Of a stretch of 64,000 nt of DNA, positions 13,647 to 25,921 are shown piece by piece. The position numbers and the translations under genes are program-made. The DNA lies in assembly GCA_018881555.1 (NCBI GenBank), contig JACAXG010000032.1, positions 3,608,837-3,672,836 of the forward strand. Reading direction: 5' to 3'. The notes under the pieces are model-generated. The model was not told the DNA's origin, searched no databases, and was given only the letters and a program-made list of their open reading frames with translations. This DNA comes from Amblyornis subalaris. Taxonomy: Eukaryota > Chordata > Aves > Passeriformes > Ptilonorhynchidae. Every line of letters starts with the position of its first letter. Position 1 is the stretch's first letter.

Positions 13647-13800
13647 CCATATAAGGTGATCTCATACCACCACGGCTCCCTTTAACAAGAGTGTATTTTT
13701 TTTGCAAGCTGTACATCTGGATGCCAGCTTTCCAAGCACTGGGGTTGATCTATCAAACACTGCAAAACAATCTATCTTGAAAATGAATGATGATGCAAAT
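13647..13800. promoter_or_regulatory. Speculative motif cluster (CArG box and octamer)
   Basis: CCATATAAGG at 13647-13656 matches the CArG consensus bound by serum response factor exactly. ATGCAAAT at 13793-13800 matches the POU-factor octamer exactly. Both lie in AT-rich, repeat-free DNA without coding potential. Single motif matches of this length are expected by chance in tens of kilobases, so this is only a pointer to a possible enhancer. Confidence 0.15.
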
Positions 13801-16289
13801 AGTTCTCAGAAAAGAAATCTATCAAAAAAAGAGAAGAATATAAATTAAAGACTGGACACGTTGGCGGAGGAGGAATGCTACGTGGTTTATATCAAGTTAA
13901 TCCACTGCCAAAACTTTCGCTGATTTATACAGTGAAATGGCAACCCCAGAGTAAGGGTAAAAGGGGCACATTGCCAACACAGAGCCCATTTCTGCAGAGG
14001 CTCTGCACATGCCTGACTCCCTGGGTGCCCCTAGGCTGCTTGGAGGAAGAGCTGCTTACTCCACCACCACCTCAGAGATGCTGATGTACCTGCAAGGCTG
14101 TGGGTGCCTGCAAGCAGCCAGCGAAGCAAGAGCTGCTCAGCTGGATGCCTGGGAGCTGTGAGAAGGAGTTTAGTGAGTGGTGACATCTCCTCCACACCCA
14201 GTGGGCNTGGACCCAAGCTCAGCCTTGCTCTCAACCACTGATGGCTTATGCAGGCAGGGAGGGCTGTCCCGGGGGCCCCATTAGTCCCAGCACATTTGCC
14301 ACAGCATTGGCAAGTCCCAGCCAAGCGGCTCACCCCAACCCCAGGGCTCAGGCCCAGCCCCGGTGCAGTGTCTGCAGTCCTGTTCACATCACAGTGGGAT
14401 CCCAGACTTGGGATCTGGGGCAGTGTGCTTGTTATTAGCAATAAAATCATTAACAACTACCAACCTGTCCCTGCTGTGACTATTTCAGCCACCCATCAGA
14501 CTCTGCCCTCTGCAAACAGGCTCGGAGCCAACAACGCAAGGTGCTGCTCCAGCAGCTCCCGCAGCGAGGACCTCCATGCCAGGGAGGACGAGGAACCCTG
14601 TGGATGGTTATGGAGGATCAACGGGATGGTTATGGATGTTCAACGGGATCCAGCCAGCCTTTGGCACTTGGCATAGGAAAATAGCAAAGACCCGTTAGTT
14701 GCTGTAGTTACTGACAATGTGCGGCCCACGGCCGAGACCCCCTCCTCCCCCAGTGCCAGGTGTTGTTGCTGGGGGACATTCAATACTGTCCATTACACAC
14801 AAAAATCCGATTGCACCAACATTGAAACTGCAGCGCCAGGCAGTCGTGAGTTGAGAAGTGCCAGAAATAAGATTGCTAATGTGCTCCTTTATTTAGTCTA
14901 CTTTTGCATATGTTCTTGATAAGGTCTTTAATTACACGATCTCATGTTTGCGGTTGTATTATAAAACAAACACAGGGAAGCCCAAATCAAGCTGCACAAC
15001 CACTTCAAACATGTTTTTTGCTAATTTCCCGGTTCTTAGTGTGAGGGGTGTATTTTAAAGAAGCATTTTTGCTCATCAATCGCTCATTTGCCAAGCCTGT
15101 TGTGTTTCTCCCACAGTTCTGCTCTGCAGCACCTTTGCTGATACAATGGTAACCAAAGCTATTAGGAGTGCTGGGAAGAGCCATCAGAAGCCACACGTGA
15201 ATTTGTCAGCCCCTATTACAGGCTGAGTGAGGTTCCAGCTAATTGATGAGACAAAGTAATTTCTGTGATTGAAAGTCTATACTAGAGATAAAGCACTGCA
15301 TTATTATCAGGTGCGGCTTTGATTTTTCGTTAATTACTATACTAACTTTGGAAGGGGGGGGAGTATTTATCCCACATAAGGCAAAGAAAACCAAAGAGTA
15401 TACTTGGCAGAGACACATTGTATTTGTCTGGGATGAAAAACAGGACATATCTGCTGGTAGACAGCTATCCAGGGAGGTATTTTTCCCCTGCTGCACTGTT
15501 TCTCTTGGCAGCACAATGTGCTAACTTTAGAAGTGTCTGAATGCCTTTGCTAAACTATTAGCACAAAATAAGCTGCTTTGTGTTTCACCCATTCATGCTT
15601 CTTAATTTATGTCCTGGCATCACTTTTCCTTGTATTGTGCAAGTCAAAAGCCTGCCCATGAGGCCAAAATGTGTTTGTGCACAGGCGATGATCAGGATAA
15701 GTGCTCTTGAAGTCGATACAACTGCACCAGAAAGCCAGACCCCACTGTGTCTCTTACATACAATCCAATTCACACATACCTACCTTGAAATCTTGCTCTT
15801 GAAAGTAACAGTGTACCTTCCTCTGCCTTGGGGTTGATGACAGGCTTACCAGAAACAGGAACAGGCTGCAGAGCACGGGGTCAGAGCCGTGTTCCCTGTG
15901 GTGTGGGGGTCTGGGCTCCCTGTTAGCCCCATGCTGGCAGAGCCAGAGGCCACCATGAAGTCCATCAGCAGAGCCAGAACATGCCTAAAGTGAAGCGATC
16001 CTTCTTCTTTTGATTTGTGTCTGTGTTACAGCAATGTGTTTTATTGCCTGGGAAAGAGACAATAAAAAAAAATCTGTAGCAATAAATAATGTGAAACAGG
16101 ATCTTCAAGAACAATAATCCAAAGCACTGCATGAAGTGAGGGCCTTTCCCTTAAAACACTGCACACTGCAAGCTCCCTGGGGCATCAAAACCCGTTCTTT
16201 CATGTTCTTTATGGAACTCAGGGAATTGCTGGTGCTTGACCTATCAAGAAAATATATATTTTATAAAGAGTGATACCGAGCCAAGAAGT

Positions 16290-16955
16290 CTAATGTTCTG
16301 AAGCTTGGCTGACTGACCCAATTGCAGAAACAGCTGCAGCCCAGGAAGTTTCAAACATTGCTTTCCCAAACCTAGAGTAATTCACTGCCTTCCCAGTGAA
16401 AAGAACAAGGAAGAAGGAAGCATTTACATTTGGGACAGAGGGATACTCTTTAACCCCACTGAAGGCAGCTCCAAGGATTGTCCCTAGGGCAGACTGCTGA
16501 GTACTGGGATGGGAGCTCACCTGGAAATCCCAGGTGCTGGAAAAGGCATGGCCAACCCCCAGGTAAATAGGCTGCTGATGCCTGTCTGAGACTCTTTCTG
16601 CAGACAGGTAGCAAAAAAACCTGAAGAGACTCTTTAACAGGAGCTTCCAACCTCCTTTGCTCAACCCAGCCTTGCACAAACCAAGCTGCAGCTCTACCAG
16701 TTTGGAGGCCAGAGCTGTTATGGAGTTGGGGCTGTCTGACCCAGCTGCTCCCACACCTTCAGGGTCAGAAAGGGGGCACTGATATCTCTGAAGCCACCAA
16801 AGTACCTGGGTTTTGGCATCCCCAGAGACCTGAGCTCTGACATTGTGGCTTTTCCTCTCATGCTTGTGTCCCGAGGCTGCACAGCTGTGAAAAACTCCGT
16901 TCTGAAAACACAGTCCTCCATCCTGACTCCTTGTGGGCTGCTTCTCAGATCTCAA
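16290..16955 (-). other. Longest open frame, 221 codons, unrecognised
   Basis: The minus strand is open for 221 codons from an ATG. The conceptual product is rich in serine and alanine with scattered cysteines. It has no signal peptide, membrane segment, repeat or motif I recognise, and resembles no family I know. Assuming a stop about every 22 codons, one frame this long would be expected roughly 0.2 times in 64 kb on six frames, so it is mildly unusual but not compelling. No promoter, splice sites or neighbouring exons support it. Two shorter overlapping frames in the same strand suggest a locally stop-poor composition. I treat it as probably non-coding. Confidence 0.15.
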
Positions 16956-18375
16956 GCCCTAGAAACAGGTACTTTTCATCCTTAGCTGTGCCTTGTTCTA
17001 CCCCCTTCACAAGAGGATGCTCCTTCAACATCTGTGAAAAGCTGCAGCTCCAAAGCGAAGTTCAGCTCACACAGGCAGCTCAGACCACAGATGACTGGTA
17101 AAGAGGGAAAGAAGGATGGAAAGCACGAGGAAAAGATCTCTCCTGCAAGCACCAGTGCACCCAGAGTCTTGTTCCAGCCTTCCTACACAGGTCATCACAA
17201 AGACAGGATGACTGCAAAGCTGGCAGGTGAAAGTTAAATAAAGGCACCTGCCAACTGGAGGGTGAACGTGATGCTAAGAGAACGTGGCTAAGTGCAGCAC
17301 ACGAAGCAGTCCAATGGAAAACAAAATAAGCATCTACATTATCTCTTTTTGAACTGTTTATAGCTGGGTCTAATCACAGCCCTATTAAGGTCAATGGACA
17401 GATTCCAGGTAGCCAGGGCTGAAGTTAGGTTTGGCTCCATATCTTTGGCTCCATAGCTTTGTTCTGGGACGTTAACAAATAAGTTTCATGGTGTATAAGG
17501 GCTAGAAGCACCACTGCTGCCTCTTGGCTGCACAGTTCAGAACAAGGAACAGGCTCTACAGCCCTGAGGGAGAAAGACTGCTCTGTCTGCTACTTGATTC
17601 AGATGCAAACCCTCTAATTTATGCAGACAGACATACTTGTACACAGACAAACACACTGGTTTTCATCCCAGCGGATGGATGAGTGGGCTAATGAAAAAAG
17701 ATGCCATCTTTCTCTTACACACACGCAGTCACCTACACAAAACCGTGCTAAAAATATTTTGTAAAGGCAGCAGTCACTGAATAGGGAATGGCAGAATTAA
17801 GACAGCCTGTTCATTTTGGTGCCGTTCTAAGAATTAAAGTTAAGCAATAATAGTATTGTCCTCAGTGTTACACTAACAATTCCTGCTCTATTCGTTCTGA
17901 AAGTACATGCCTTGCATTAAAAATAGCTGCTTTTTTTTTTTTCCTATCTAAAATCTTCAGGGAAAAAACAGGAAACAAAACCCAAGTCTTTATTTGTAAA
18001 AGTTTCTGGACAGTTTTCTGAGGAAAAGCAGCAAAAGCACAGAGATTAGGAAATGTCAGACTCAGGGCTGCCCAAACATGGAGACACTTTTTATTTACCC
18101 ACATCTCCAAATAAAGTGAACCAAAACTGCACAGCCAGCCCTGGCTTTTGAGTGACCAGCTCTGGCACCTCAGTGGCAGTCTTAGACATCTATGCATTTA
18201 AATTCCAGGTGGAGATTTCCCTGTTCATTTTTCTAAAAGGAAGATGAATGCAGTGCCAGGGTGGTTCCCCCACCACTGGCACTCCCTGAGTCACTGGCAG
18301 TGGTTCAGGCTGCCACCCCCCATCTAAGAACAGCTTGAAGGAGGAGACACTTCAGCCACAAGTTTGGTGACTAAG

Positions 18376-18670
18376 CTCTCACTTCCTCTCCTTCACATCT
18401 ATTCCACACTTGAGCTCTTTTGTGCTTTCCCCTTGAAACTGTCTCTGTTCCAGGCCTGTCATATCGTTTTTCCACTCACTGAAGTTCTTGTATCCTCATC
18501 CTGCCAGCTGTATCCCTATTTCTTTCCTTCCCACTAATCTCATTGCTCAGCCATTCTCAGTTCCCCATGTCCAGTCCCTTTGCTATGCACTTCCATTTCT
18601 CCCTTATTTTCCACCCTTTCTATCCCTCACGTCTCACCATCCCATTTGTCTCCCTCTACCTCTCTTTCAA
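18376..18670. repeat. Pyrimidine-biased stretch (C+T on plus strand)
   Basis: For about 300 bp the plus strand is dominated by C and T. The segment 18601-18660 contains only two G bases. It is not a simple repeat of fixed unit. Three overlapping plus-strand frames stay open across it because stop codons need A and G, which explains the apparent coding signal. It could be a degenerated polypyrimidine microsatellite. Confidence 0.6.
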
Positions 18671-19715
18671 TTCAGTTCAGGCATCAACATCCCTCCTGCC
18701 TGTGCTCAGTGGGATTCAGGGACACAGTGAGGCCAAGCCCAGTGGTCTCAGACCTGGCAGTGCACTGCCATTGCCTGGATGGTCCTGAATCTCCCTGCGC
18801 TGGATCGTGCTCTGTGCAGATAAGTCATTTGGGGTCCAAACTAAAGAGTTCAAGTGAGACACTGCTGAGCATGTGAAAATCAGAATTTTTCCTAAAACTT
18901 GCCACCAAGGCAGATTTTAGCACCAACTGGAATTGGAGAAAAGGAGTAAAAATGCATGCTGGACATGGGATCAACCTTTGTCAAGCATACCCTCCCTATT
19001 TAAAAGCAGTGACTCTCCCACCTTTGGTACAGACAAACAATTTAGAATCTTGGTTGTTTCGGGGATGATTCGACAGTAACAGTTTTCTGCAACTCTGTAG
19101 CATATCTTAACCAGGGCTTTTGGACATGGCTTGTAAGCCTCAAACAACTCTATTCTCCCAAAGGGCAGGAGAATGATGGATAAGCAGATGGAGAGTGATG
19201 AACAAGCCATCTGTGCACCCACAACAACCCACCAGCTCTTCAGGCGACCTGCAAGGACCCTCTGGGCAGCTCCCCAAAGGTGGGATCTTTGTAGATTACA
19301 CTTTAACAATCCCCACATCTAATAAATGGTGGGAAATAGAGGGTTTGTTCCATGCTTATCACCACACAATTAATTATTTCACCTAAGGACAACACAAAAG
19401 CACTTGCAGCTTATCATGGTGCTGAGACAGCCATCTCCTCCTCCAGAATAGAGCAGCCGTTTGTTTTNTTGCAGGAATAAACACAAATGTTTTTCTTCCC
19501 TAACTTAATTCCTTCCTTAGCTAAGCCAGGATCTCTCACTAGAATGCCAGCACTTCTCTTCAGAGAAACCTGACCTTCCCTTTCTGCATTCATGGATTCT
19601 GCTCAAAGAGGCTCTCATATACCTTTATATGAGCTGGCTGATAGTTAATACCTGTACTGTTCCATGCCTACTTTTCTTGATGAAAGATAGGAAAAAAGTG
19701 GCTTTTTTTTTTTTT

Positions 19716-19769
19716 AATCATCCCCTGGACATATAAATCATCACCTGAACATATTCATCATCACTAAAT
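19716..19769. repeat. Imperfect 20-bp tandem repeat
   Basis: Two adjacent copies, AATCATCCCCTGGACATATA at 19716-19735 and AATCATCACCTGAACATATT at 19736-19755, differ at three positions. A decayed partial third copy follows (CATCATCACTAAATATTC). A run of 13 T bases (19703-19715) precedes them. Confidence 0.75.
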
Positions 19770-22351
19770 ATTCAGTTGGAACTTGCAGACATAAACCATA
19801 ATGGCATAATCTCAGTCTTTGTCTGGAAGGGACAGAGTGGGTAATTTATCAGAAAACAGGTGAAAAAAAAGGTTCCTTCATTCTTTCTGGTGTCTCAGAG
19901 ATATCCGGAACTCCATTTCAAACCATATCTCAAAGGTAAAAGCCATAAAGACTTGAAAGACAGCACTGAGACTTCCCAGACTACCTTCCTAGACTGATTT
20001 TACCACTTGGACCTGAAGAGCCTGAACAACACGTTTTGGTTATTACAGAGAACTTCACCAAAACAGGCAGGTACTGGCATGATTTTAGGGCTGCAGATGA
20101 AGTTCTCAGAGGAAAAGTTGTGCTCCATTTGCCAGCCTGTCTCCCCAGCCTATTTGTGCAGCCATAACCAAGGAAGTCGTTTACATAAAAACCATGAAAT
20201 GCAGTAACATACATTGGCTCTCAGTGAATACCAAGAAAGAAGGTGGGTGGAAAGGGACTTCTGCTGATGTGTGATGAATTTTGGTGGCTGGTAAACCACA
20301 GAATTAGGATCTCAACTAAGGATTTTCTGAGTTTTTATAATTTTAAAACTGAATCCCGCAGTCCTACAAGGTATTTGTACCATTTTTATTCAGGTCCTCT
20401 ACAGAGCATAGAGAAACAATTCTTTTTCTATTCACACATGACTTGGCTCATGTTATGCAGCAACAAATACGTTCATGATTCTTCCTGACATCCCTCGAGT
20501 CTGGGTTGACACTTTCACATCTGAGATTTCTCAAGATAAAATATATGTCCACACATCCAGGAAGTCTGCAACTCCCGTGGTGGGAATATCAACCTGCTCC
20601 CTCCAGCTGCTCTGAACACATTTCATGATGGCTCTACACATCAAATAGATACAGGCACATCATGCAGGTNCAGCACTCCCCAGAACTGCAAGTTTACTGT
20701 ACCTGTAATGTACAACCAATGCCCAGATGTGCAGTAAATCCATCCAGCACAGATCTATGGCTCAGGCCCACTGCAACAGGGCTGTGCTGGCACAGTAAAG
20801 TGCGATGCTTGGGCACACACCCTGGACACCAAGCGGGATCTGGACTCATCACAGCCCAGATAGACCTATTGCCTTTAACACCAAGCTGGACTCTTAACAC
20901 CTGGAAACCCTGGACAAATACAGAAAATGCTCAAGACTTTCTGGGTAAGGCTTTGGTCAAAAAAAGTGATTATGCCAGTGGAAGTGAACAAAACATCATG
21001 GCTAAGTTACAATTTGGCACCAAGATCCACTGGTATGTTCTGCCTGCACCCAGACCACAGGCTGATACATGTAAGCCATGGGCAAATGATTGGCTGCACG
21101 GTTTGTAAATGCTTTTTTTATTCTTTGTGAAACAAAACGTTGTTTGAATGCATACTGTCAGTGAAGCAGAATTACTTGTGCTAAATCTTTTGACTGCCAC
21201 CTATGACAAATCTACAGGAAAACAGCCTTTTAACTAAACATGTGACTGTTGGGCATATTTGATGACAATATATTTCAAAATGATCAAAGTCAGCTGTCAG
21301 AGAAATTAGATTAGTCATTATTAGTCTTCAGTAGTTCCCATGAGAACCTTAAAGAGTTGGTGGCTCTCCTTAAAAGATTAGAGTAAGCCTTGTAATGTGT
21401 CACGATGAAAAGTGGTAAAGATTTGGAATCAAGGGCAGAGTGTTGTCTTTATTTCTGAAAGCAGACAGTTTCTAATTGAGACTTTTAATTGTACTGAATT
21501 TTATCAGCCTGTGATACAGAAAACATTGGAAAAGAGCCTATATCTTTCCGTGAACTGCTGGAAATTGCATTTTAAATTCATTCCTCTGAAAGAGTCCGGT
21601 TCCCAGCAGCAAGTGTAAATGCCAGCAGATATTCTTATTTCCACACCATTTCTCCTTGTTCTCTTACTAATTCCAGGATGAGAAACTATATTGATATGTG
21701 TTCACAGGACTAATTATTACACACTGGATCCTACAGTCTTATCAGTGAAGTTGAAACAAAATTGGCAATATAATATCCATGACTTAAAAGTAGGGTTGGG
21801 GAGTTTCAAAGCAAAATGAGATGAGGCTTTAGCCATCACAACTGCTGGTGTGCAGCATAATAAAAAAAAATTATTCATTGACTGTTTTATTCCTTCCACT
21901 ACTGGAAACTTCTATGATGTGAAACATCATGTGTAGAAATGAAAATCCTATAAATTCAAATAATAAAGCGTATCACTCAAGTAATATTTAATCCAAAGAG
22001 GCATTCAGATAATCTAGAATATCTGACAACAATGATTTCTTCAAAGCATTAGACAAGAATTCCCTTTGGAATGGCTATTTGAAGTCTTTTTGCAGAGCCA
22101 TAAAACAAAAGACTCTCTGTTTAAAGGATTACATTTAAGGAGTCCTTTTTTCCTGCATTTATTTGTTGGAAAATGCTGATGAGGGAGACCCCCAAACTGC
22201 AGTGGAGAGTATTATGACTGTCATTTCAAAGAAGACTGATAACTTCTTTAGATCTTTCTCCAACAGTGAGGTAATCATGCATCCTTGTCCTTTCATCATG
22301 ATTTCTTAGCCCAAAATTTATCAAAGAGCATAACTTTATAATGCTCTTTTT

Positions 22352-22375
22352 TAAAGAACATTTTTATGTTCTTTA
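22352..22375. repeat. 10-bp perfect hairpin
   Basis: TAAAGAACAT at 22352-22361 and ATGTTCTTTA at 22366-22375 are exact reverse complements separated by four T bases. It is AT-rich, so formation by chance is plausible. Confidence 0.7.
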
Positions 22376-25300
22376 CTGTCAATGCTTTCTTTTCAATTTT
22401 TTCTTTTTATCCATCCCTGAAGCACATACCTCAGATAACACAAAAGGACTTAAACCCTTAAAAGTATATAATGGCATGGGGCTCATAAAACACAAGGCAC
22501 CTGTTGACCAAGTTTTTAAACTCCTTACTTGTGTGGTTGTCTACACGCTGTTAGCTGAGGTCATTTTTTCATTGTATGTGAAAAACCATAATGTTAACAA
22601 TGCACAGTCCTTCCTATGCCAGGGGGCTTTGGGTTATGTGGGGTCCTCATGAAAGCACTTTTTTTCCTGGTGTACCTGGCCAATGCAGCCCCTCAAAAAC
22701 CATCACAGCAACAACAGCATTAACCCATTAAGTCCCTATAGCCAGGGGTTTTAAGGATAGAAGGGACACCTGTGGGCACTTGCCCGGCTGCCAGTGGCAC
22801 AAAGGCCATGGAAATGTAGCCCAGGTTCCCATGGCCAGACCCTGGCTGAACAGAAGTGGTGGTCGGAATCTCCCCCAGCCTGCAAACAGTTGCTGGTTTT
22901 CCGGAAGAATTGCAGACTCTCTGTAGTGAGTTTAAGTTTCCAGCCCAGATATTTGCTTTTCCCCATTGTCCTCCACAAACCCCACTAGAAGCAGCCATGG
23001 ACTCCTCAGCTGTACCAGCACCACCGAGGTGTTGAGAACTGGGATGCTGACTCCAGTGCTGCCCAGAATCACTCGCACCACGTGACTTCTAGCACTAAGT
23101 TTTGGCCCTGACCAGCCATTCCAAATAATGCCGAGGCACTGTCTGGGAGACAGTCAGGCCAGAAAACATTCACAGGTGGTGATTATGGACAAGGCTTCCC
23201 TGTTTTGGGAGGGAAAGGGGATGGAGTCCAGCCAGATGGATGCAAATCAGGCCATGTATTTCTTGCCCTCGTGGCCAACAGTGTCTGTGGTTCAGGGATT
23301 TCGTGAGTCAGAGCTGGAGTCTTTTTGGGAGTTTGACTGTCCTCAATTAATTTGTCTTGCATGAATTTGCCCAAATGCCTGTGAGATCCATGGAAAGCTT
23401 TAGCATCCTTCACATCCTTTGGCAAGCAGTTCCACAGCTCATTTCAGTGTTATTAATACCATACTTAAATTTAAGTGATAATAAATCTATCATGCCTTGG
23501 CAAAATCTTCCGGGGGTAATAGTTTTAATAACTATTAAAAAGGTTTGCTGTGCTTTCTGTCTGAGTATGCCTAGCTTCGAATTTCAGCTACTTGGTTCCT
23601 GTTAATGCCTTGTCCATTAGCTGGTAAAAACCCCCATATTATCAGATACTTTCTCTGAGTAAACTCTGATGAAGCCACTCCTTAACCTTCTCCTTTATAT
23701 ATTAAATCANCTGAGTTCCTGAAATCTCTCCTAAAGTGACATGCTTTCAATACCCAAATAATTTCACTAAATATGTTGAGGCATGATTTTCCTTTCAAAA
23801 AGGAGACCTTTTTGGCTGCATAAAACACACCTTGATGGACATAAATAACATTCACTCTCTCTTTAGTTTTTGACATCATGAAGATGTTACAGAGAAACCT
23901 TCTGCTTGTCTCCAGGCCAAATAAACAATTTTACAATTAGCTTCCCAGAATATCCCCTTATGTGCAAACTGTGCTCCAAAATAAAAGTGGATTTTAGTCC
24001 AAAAATGTTCGTCTGAGTTCAAAGCGTGCTAAGGAATATAAGCAGCTTATTCAGCACTCTATGCTTTGGGAAATTTTTCCATGGAGACCAGCTCTTTCTG
24101 AACACAAGAATGGCACTAATTTGTTCATATGCATATAATTAACTCCATTCCACTGATTTTCTTGGAGATTTGTTAGAAGACGAGTAGTGATCTTTATATT
24201 TCACACCATAAAATTTGAAACAGCAGATCTTCTTACAAGATATATATTGCCAAAGGAAGAAAAAATACATCAATACGGTTCTATTGATTTGCCAGCAGAA
24301 ATACTCAGTGTTTCTTGTTAGACTTGAATTTCAGGTGCATTTTTTCTCACATCCCCATATTGTTCTGTTGTATAAGACTGAGGTTGAAACGTGATCTTCT
24401 GCTTGAATGAAATTGTGAAAACTGAAAAATAATCATGCAATAAATTTGTTTTGTAGTGATTACACAGTGATGATCGCTACTTAAAAAATTAACCACTCCT
24501 TCAATCTTGATTTCCAAGTTCATACCACTCCTTAGACTTCCAGGCATATACTGTAGGAAGGAATACATCTTCCCAAATGCTAATCTTTCATTTTACACAT
24601 CCACCTTGCCAAATCTTATGACTCAATTTACTCTGCAGAGATTTCGTTTTCTGTAGCGCTGACACTCAAAGCACTCCCTGCACAGAGACATAAATCACAT
24701 TCCAATACACTGTATTTCCAGAATTCTCACTGAGGCAGGAATGAGCACCTTTTGAGCAAAAGCTGGTGAGAGGACCTTCCAAAGCAGATGAGTTGGAGCA
24801 ATATTACCACAGAGAACTTTTACTCCGTAAGTATGTTTTCAAACTCTCCAGAGAACCTCCACAGATTCAGACAAGGTGCAAGTAAAATGGGTGGCAGCTG
24901 AAGCTCAGAAGGAACTGTTCATAGCAGAAGAAGATCCAAATGCACATGAGAAGTCCATGTAGGATTATCTGTTGAGGACTGAACATCTCCAAAAAAACAC
25001 AACACCTACACTTGTGCATTGCACCAGGTTTCACCAAAGCCCTGCTGGAAACCAGTGCTTTTACCTTGTGAAAAAATTGAGTTTCAGTCTTTATGGTTGG
25101 AACCTGAGCTCTAGTATGAGCAAGATGATTCTCTTTCTTCTTCAGAGGCACACCAGATTTTGCATACTACACATCTGAGCAGACTGTCACTTGATTCAGA
25201 AGACTGACAAACTAAATTCCTACAACTGTGGGATATACAAATCAGGCAAGAGTGCCATTTTGCTAATTCTCTCTTCCTTTATTAAAATTAAACTTTAACA

Positions 25301-25785
25301 TATGACTAGAATCCATTTTGACNTTTACTGCAAGAGAAACAAGATGATGCCAGTTGCGCTGGCACAACAGCTACAAAAAATATTCAGATATCTCAGGATT
25401 GTCTGAACAGCATTATGATGAGAACATTCTAGGTTGCTAATACCTTAATAGCACCAGTCTTGCTTTGCAATTAACATCCAAACAGACACTCATGTATTTC
25501 AAACCTCCTTTTGAAGTTTAATACATTATCATAAGGTTGACCCTCGCCTCACAGGCCCTCTCCCTCATGGCGACATGCTTTAATCTCAGAGGAAAGGGCT
25601 CTAAGCTCTCAAACAAGTCAGGGTGGAGTGTGATTCCATTCACCTCCTCTGTATTTTTTATCACACCAACTTTTCTCGTCATCAGTTTCAGTTTCCCTTT
25701 AAAATAGATTTTCTATTTAATTTTTCTTCATGTCTCCAGCACTGCAATTTAATGCCACCCTCTTTAAATTAAAAAAGCACTGTTT

Positions 25786-25921
25786 AGAGAGAAAGAAAGA
25801 AAGAAAGAAAGAAAGAGAAAGACAGAAAGAAAGAGAAAGAAAGAAAGAAAGAAAGAAAGAAAAGAAAGAAAGAGAAAGAAAGAAAGAAAAAGAGAGAGAA
25901 AGAAAGAGAGAAAAAAAAAGA
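25786..25921. repeat. GAAA-type microsatellite, 136 bp
   Basis: The plus strand is almost purely purine for 136 bp, built of GAAA units with interruptions such as GAGAAA and one GACA. It ends in a run of nine A bases. The interruptions suggest an old, partly stabilised tract. Pure purine-pyrimidine tracts of this length can form triplex (H-DNA) structures and are often length-variable. The open frame through it, which encodes a lysine-, glutamate- and arginine-rich repeat, is a by-product of the repeat. Confidence 0.97.

Larger units (their letters stand above)
12461..18375. other. Non-coding stretch, no recognised repeat
   Basis: No transposon is recognised. An imperfect TCCC-type run lies at about 12972-13012, and several smaller CpG-containing stretches occur between 14270 and 14760. 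The interval contains the longest open frame of the window, listed separately, and a possible cluster of transcription-factor-like motifs near 13.65-13.8 kb. Confidence 0.55.
18671..25785. other. Non-coding stretch, no recognised transposon
   Basis: I see only small local features, listed separately: a 20-bp tandem pair and a 10-bp hairpin. No exon, RNA gene or repeat family is recognised. Only four or five N bases occur. Confidence 0.6.

Noticed and set aside
18488..18876. Three overlapping plus frames as coding evidence
   Set aside because: The pyrimidine-rich composition removes stop codons from all frames.
20662..21108. 148-codon plus-strand frame as a gene
   Set aside because: Starts near an N base, has no recognisable domain or splice signals, and fits chance expectation.
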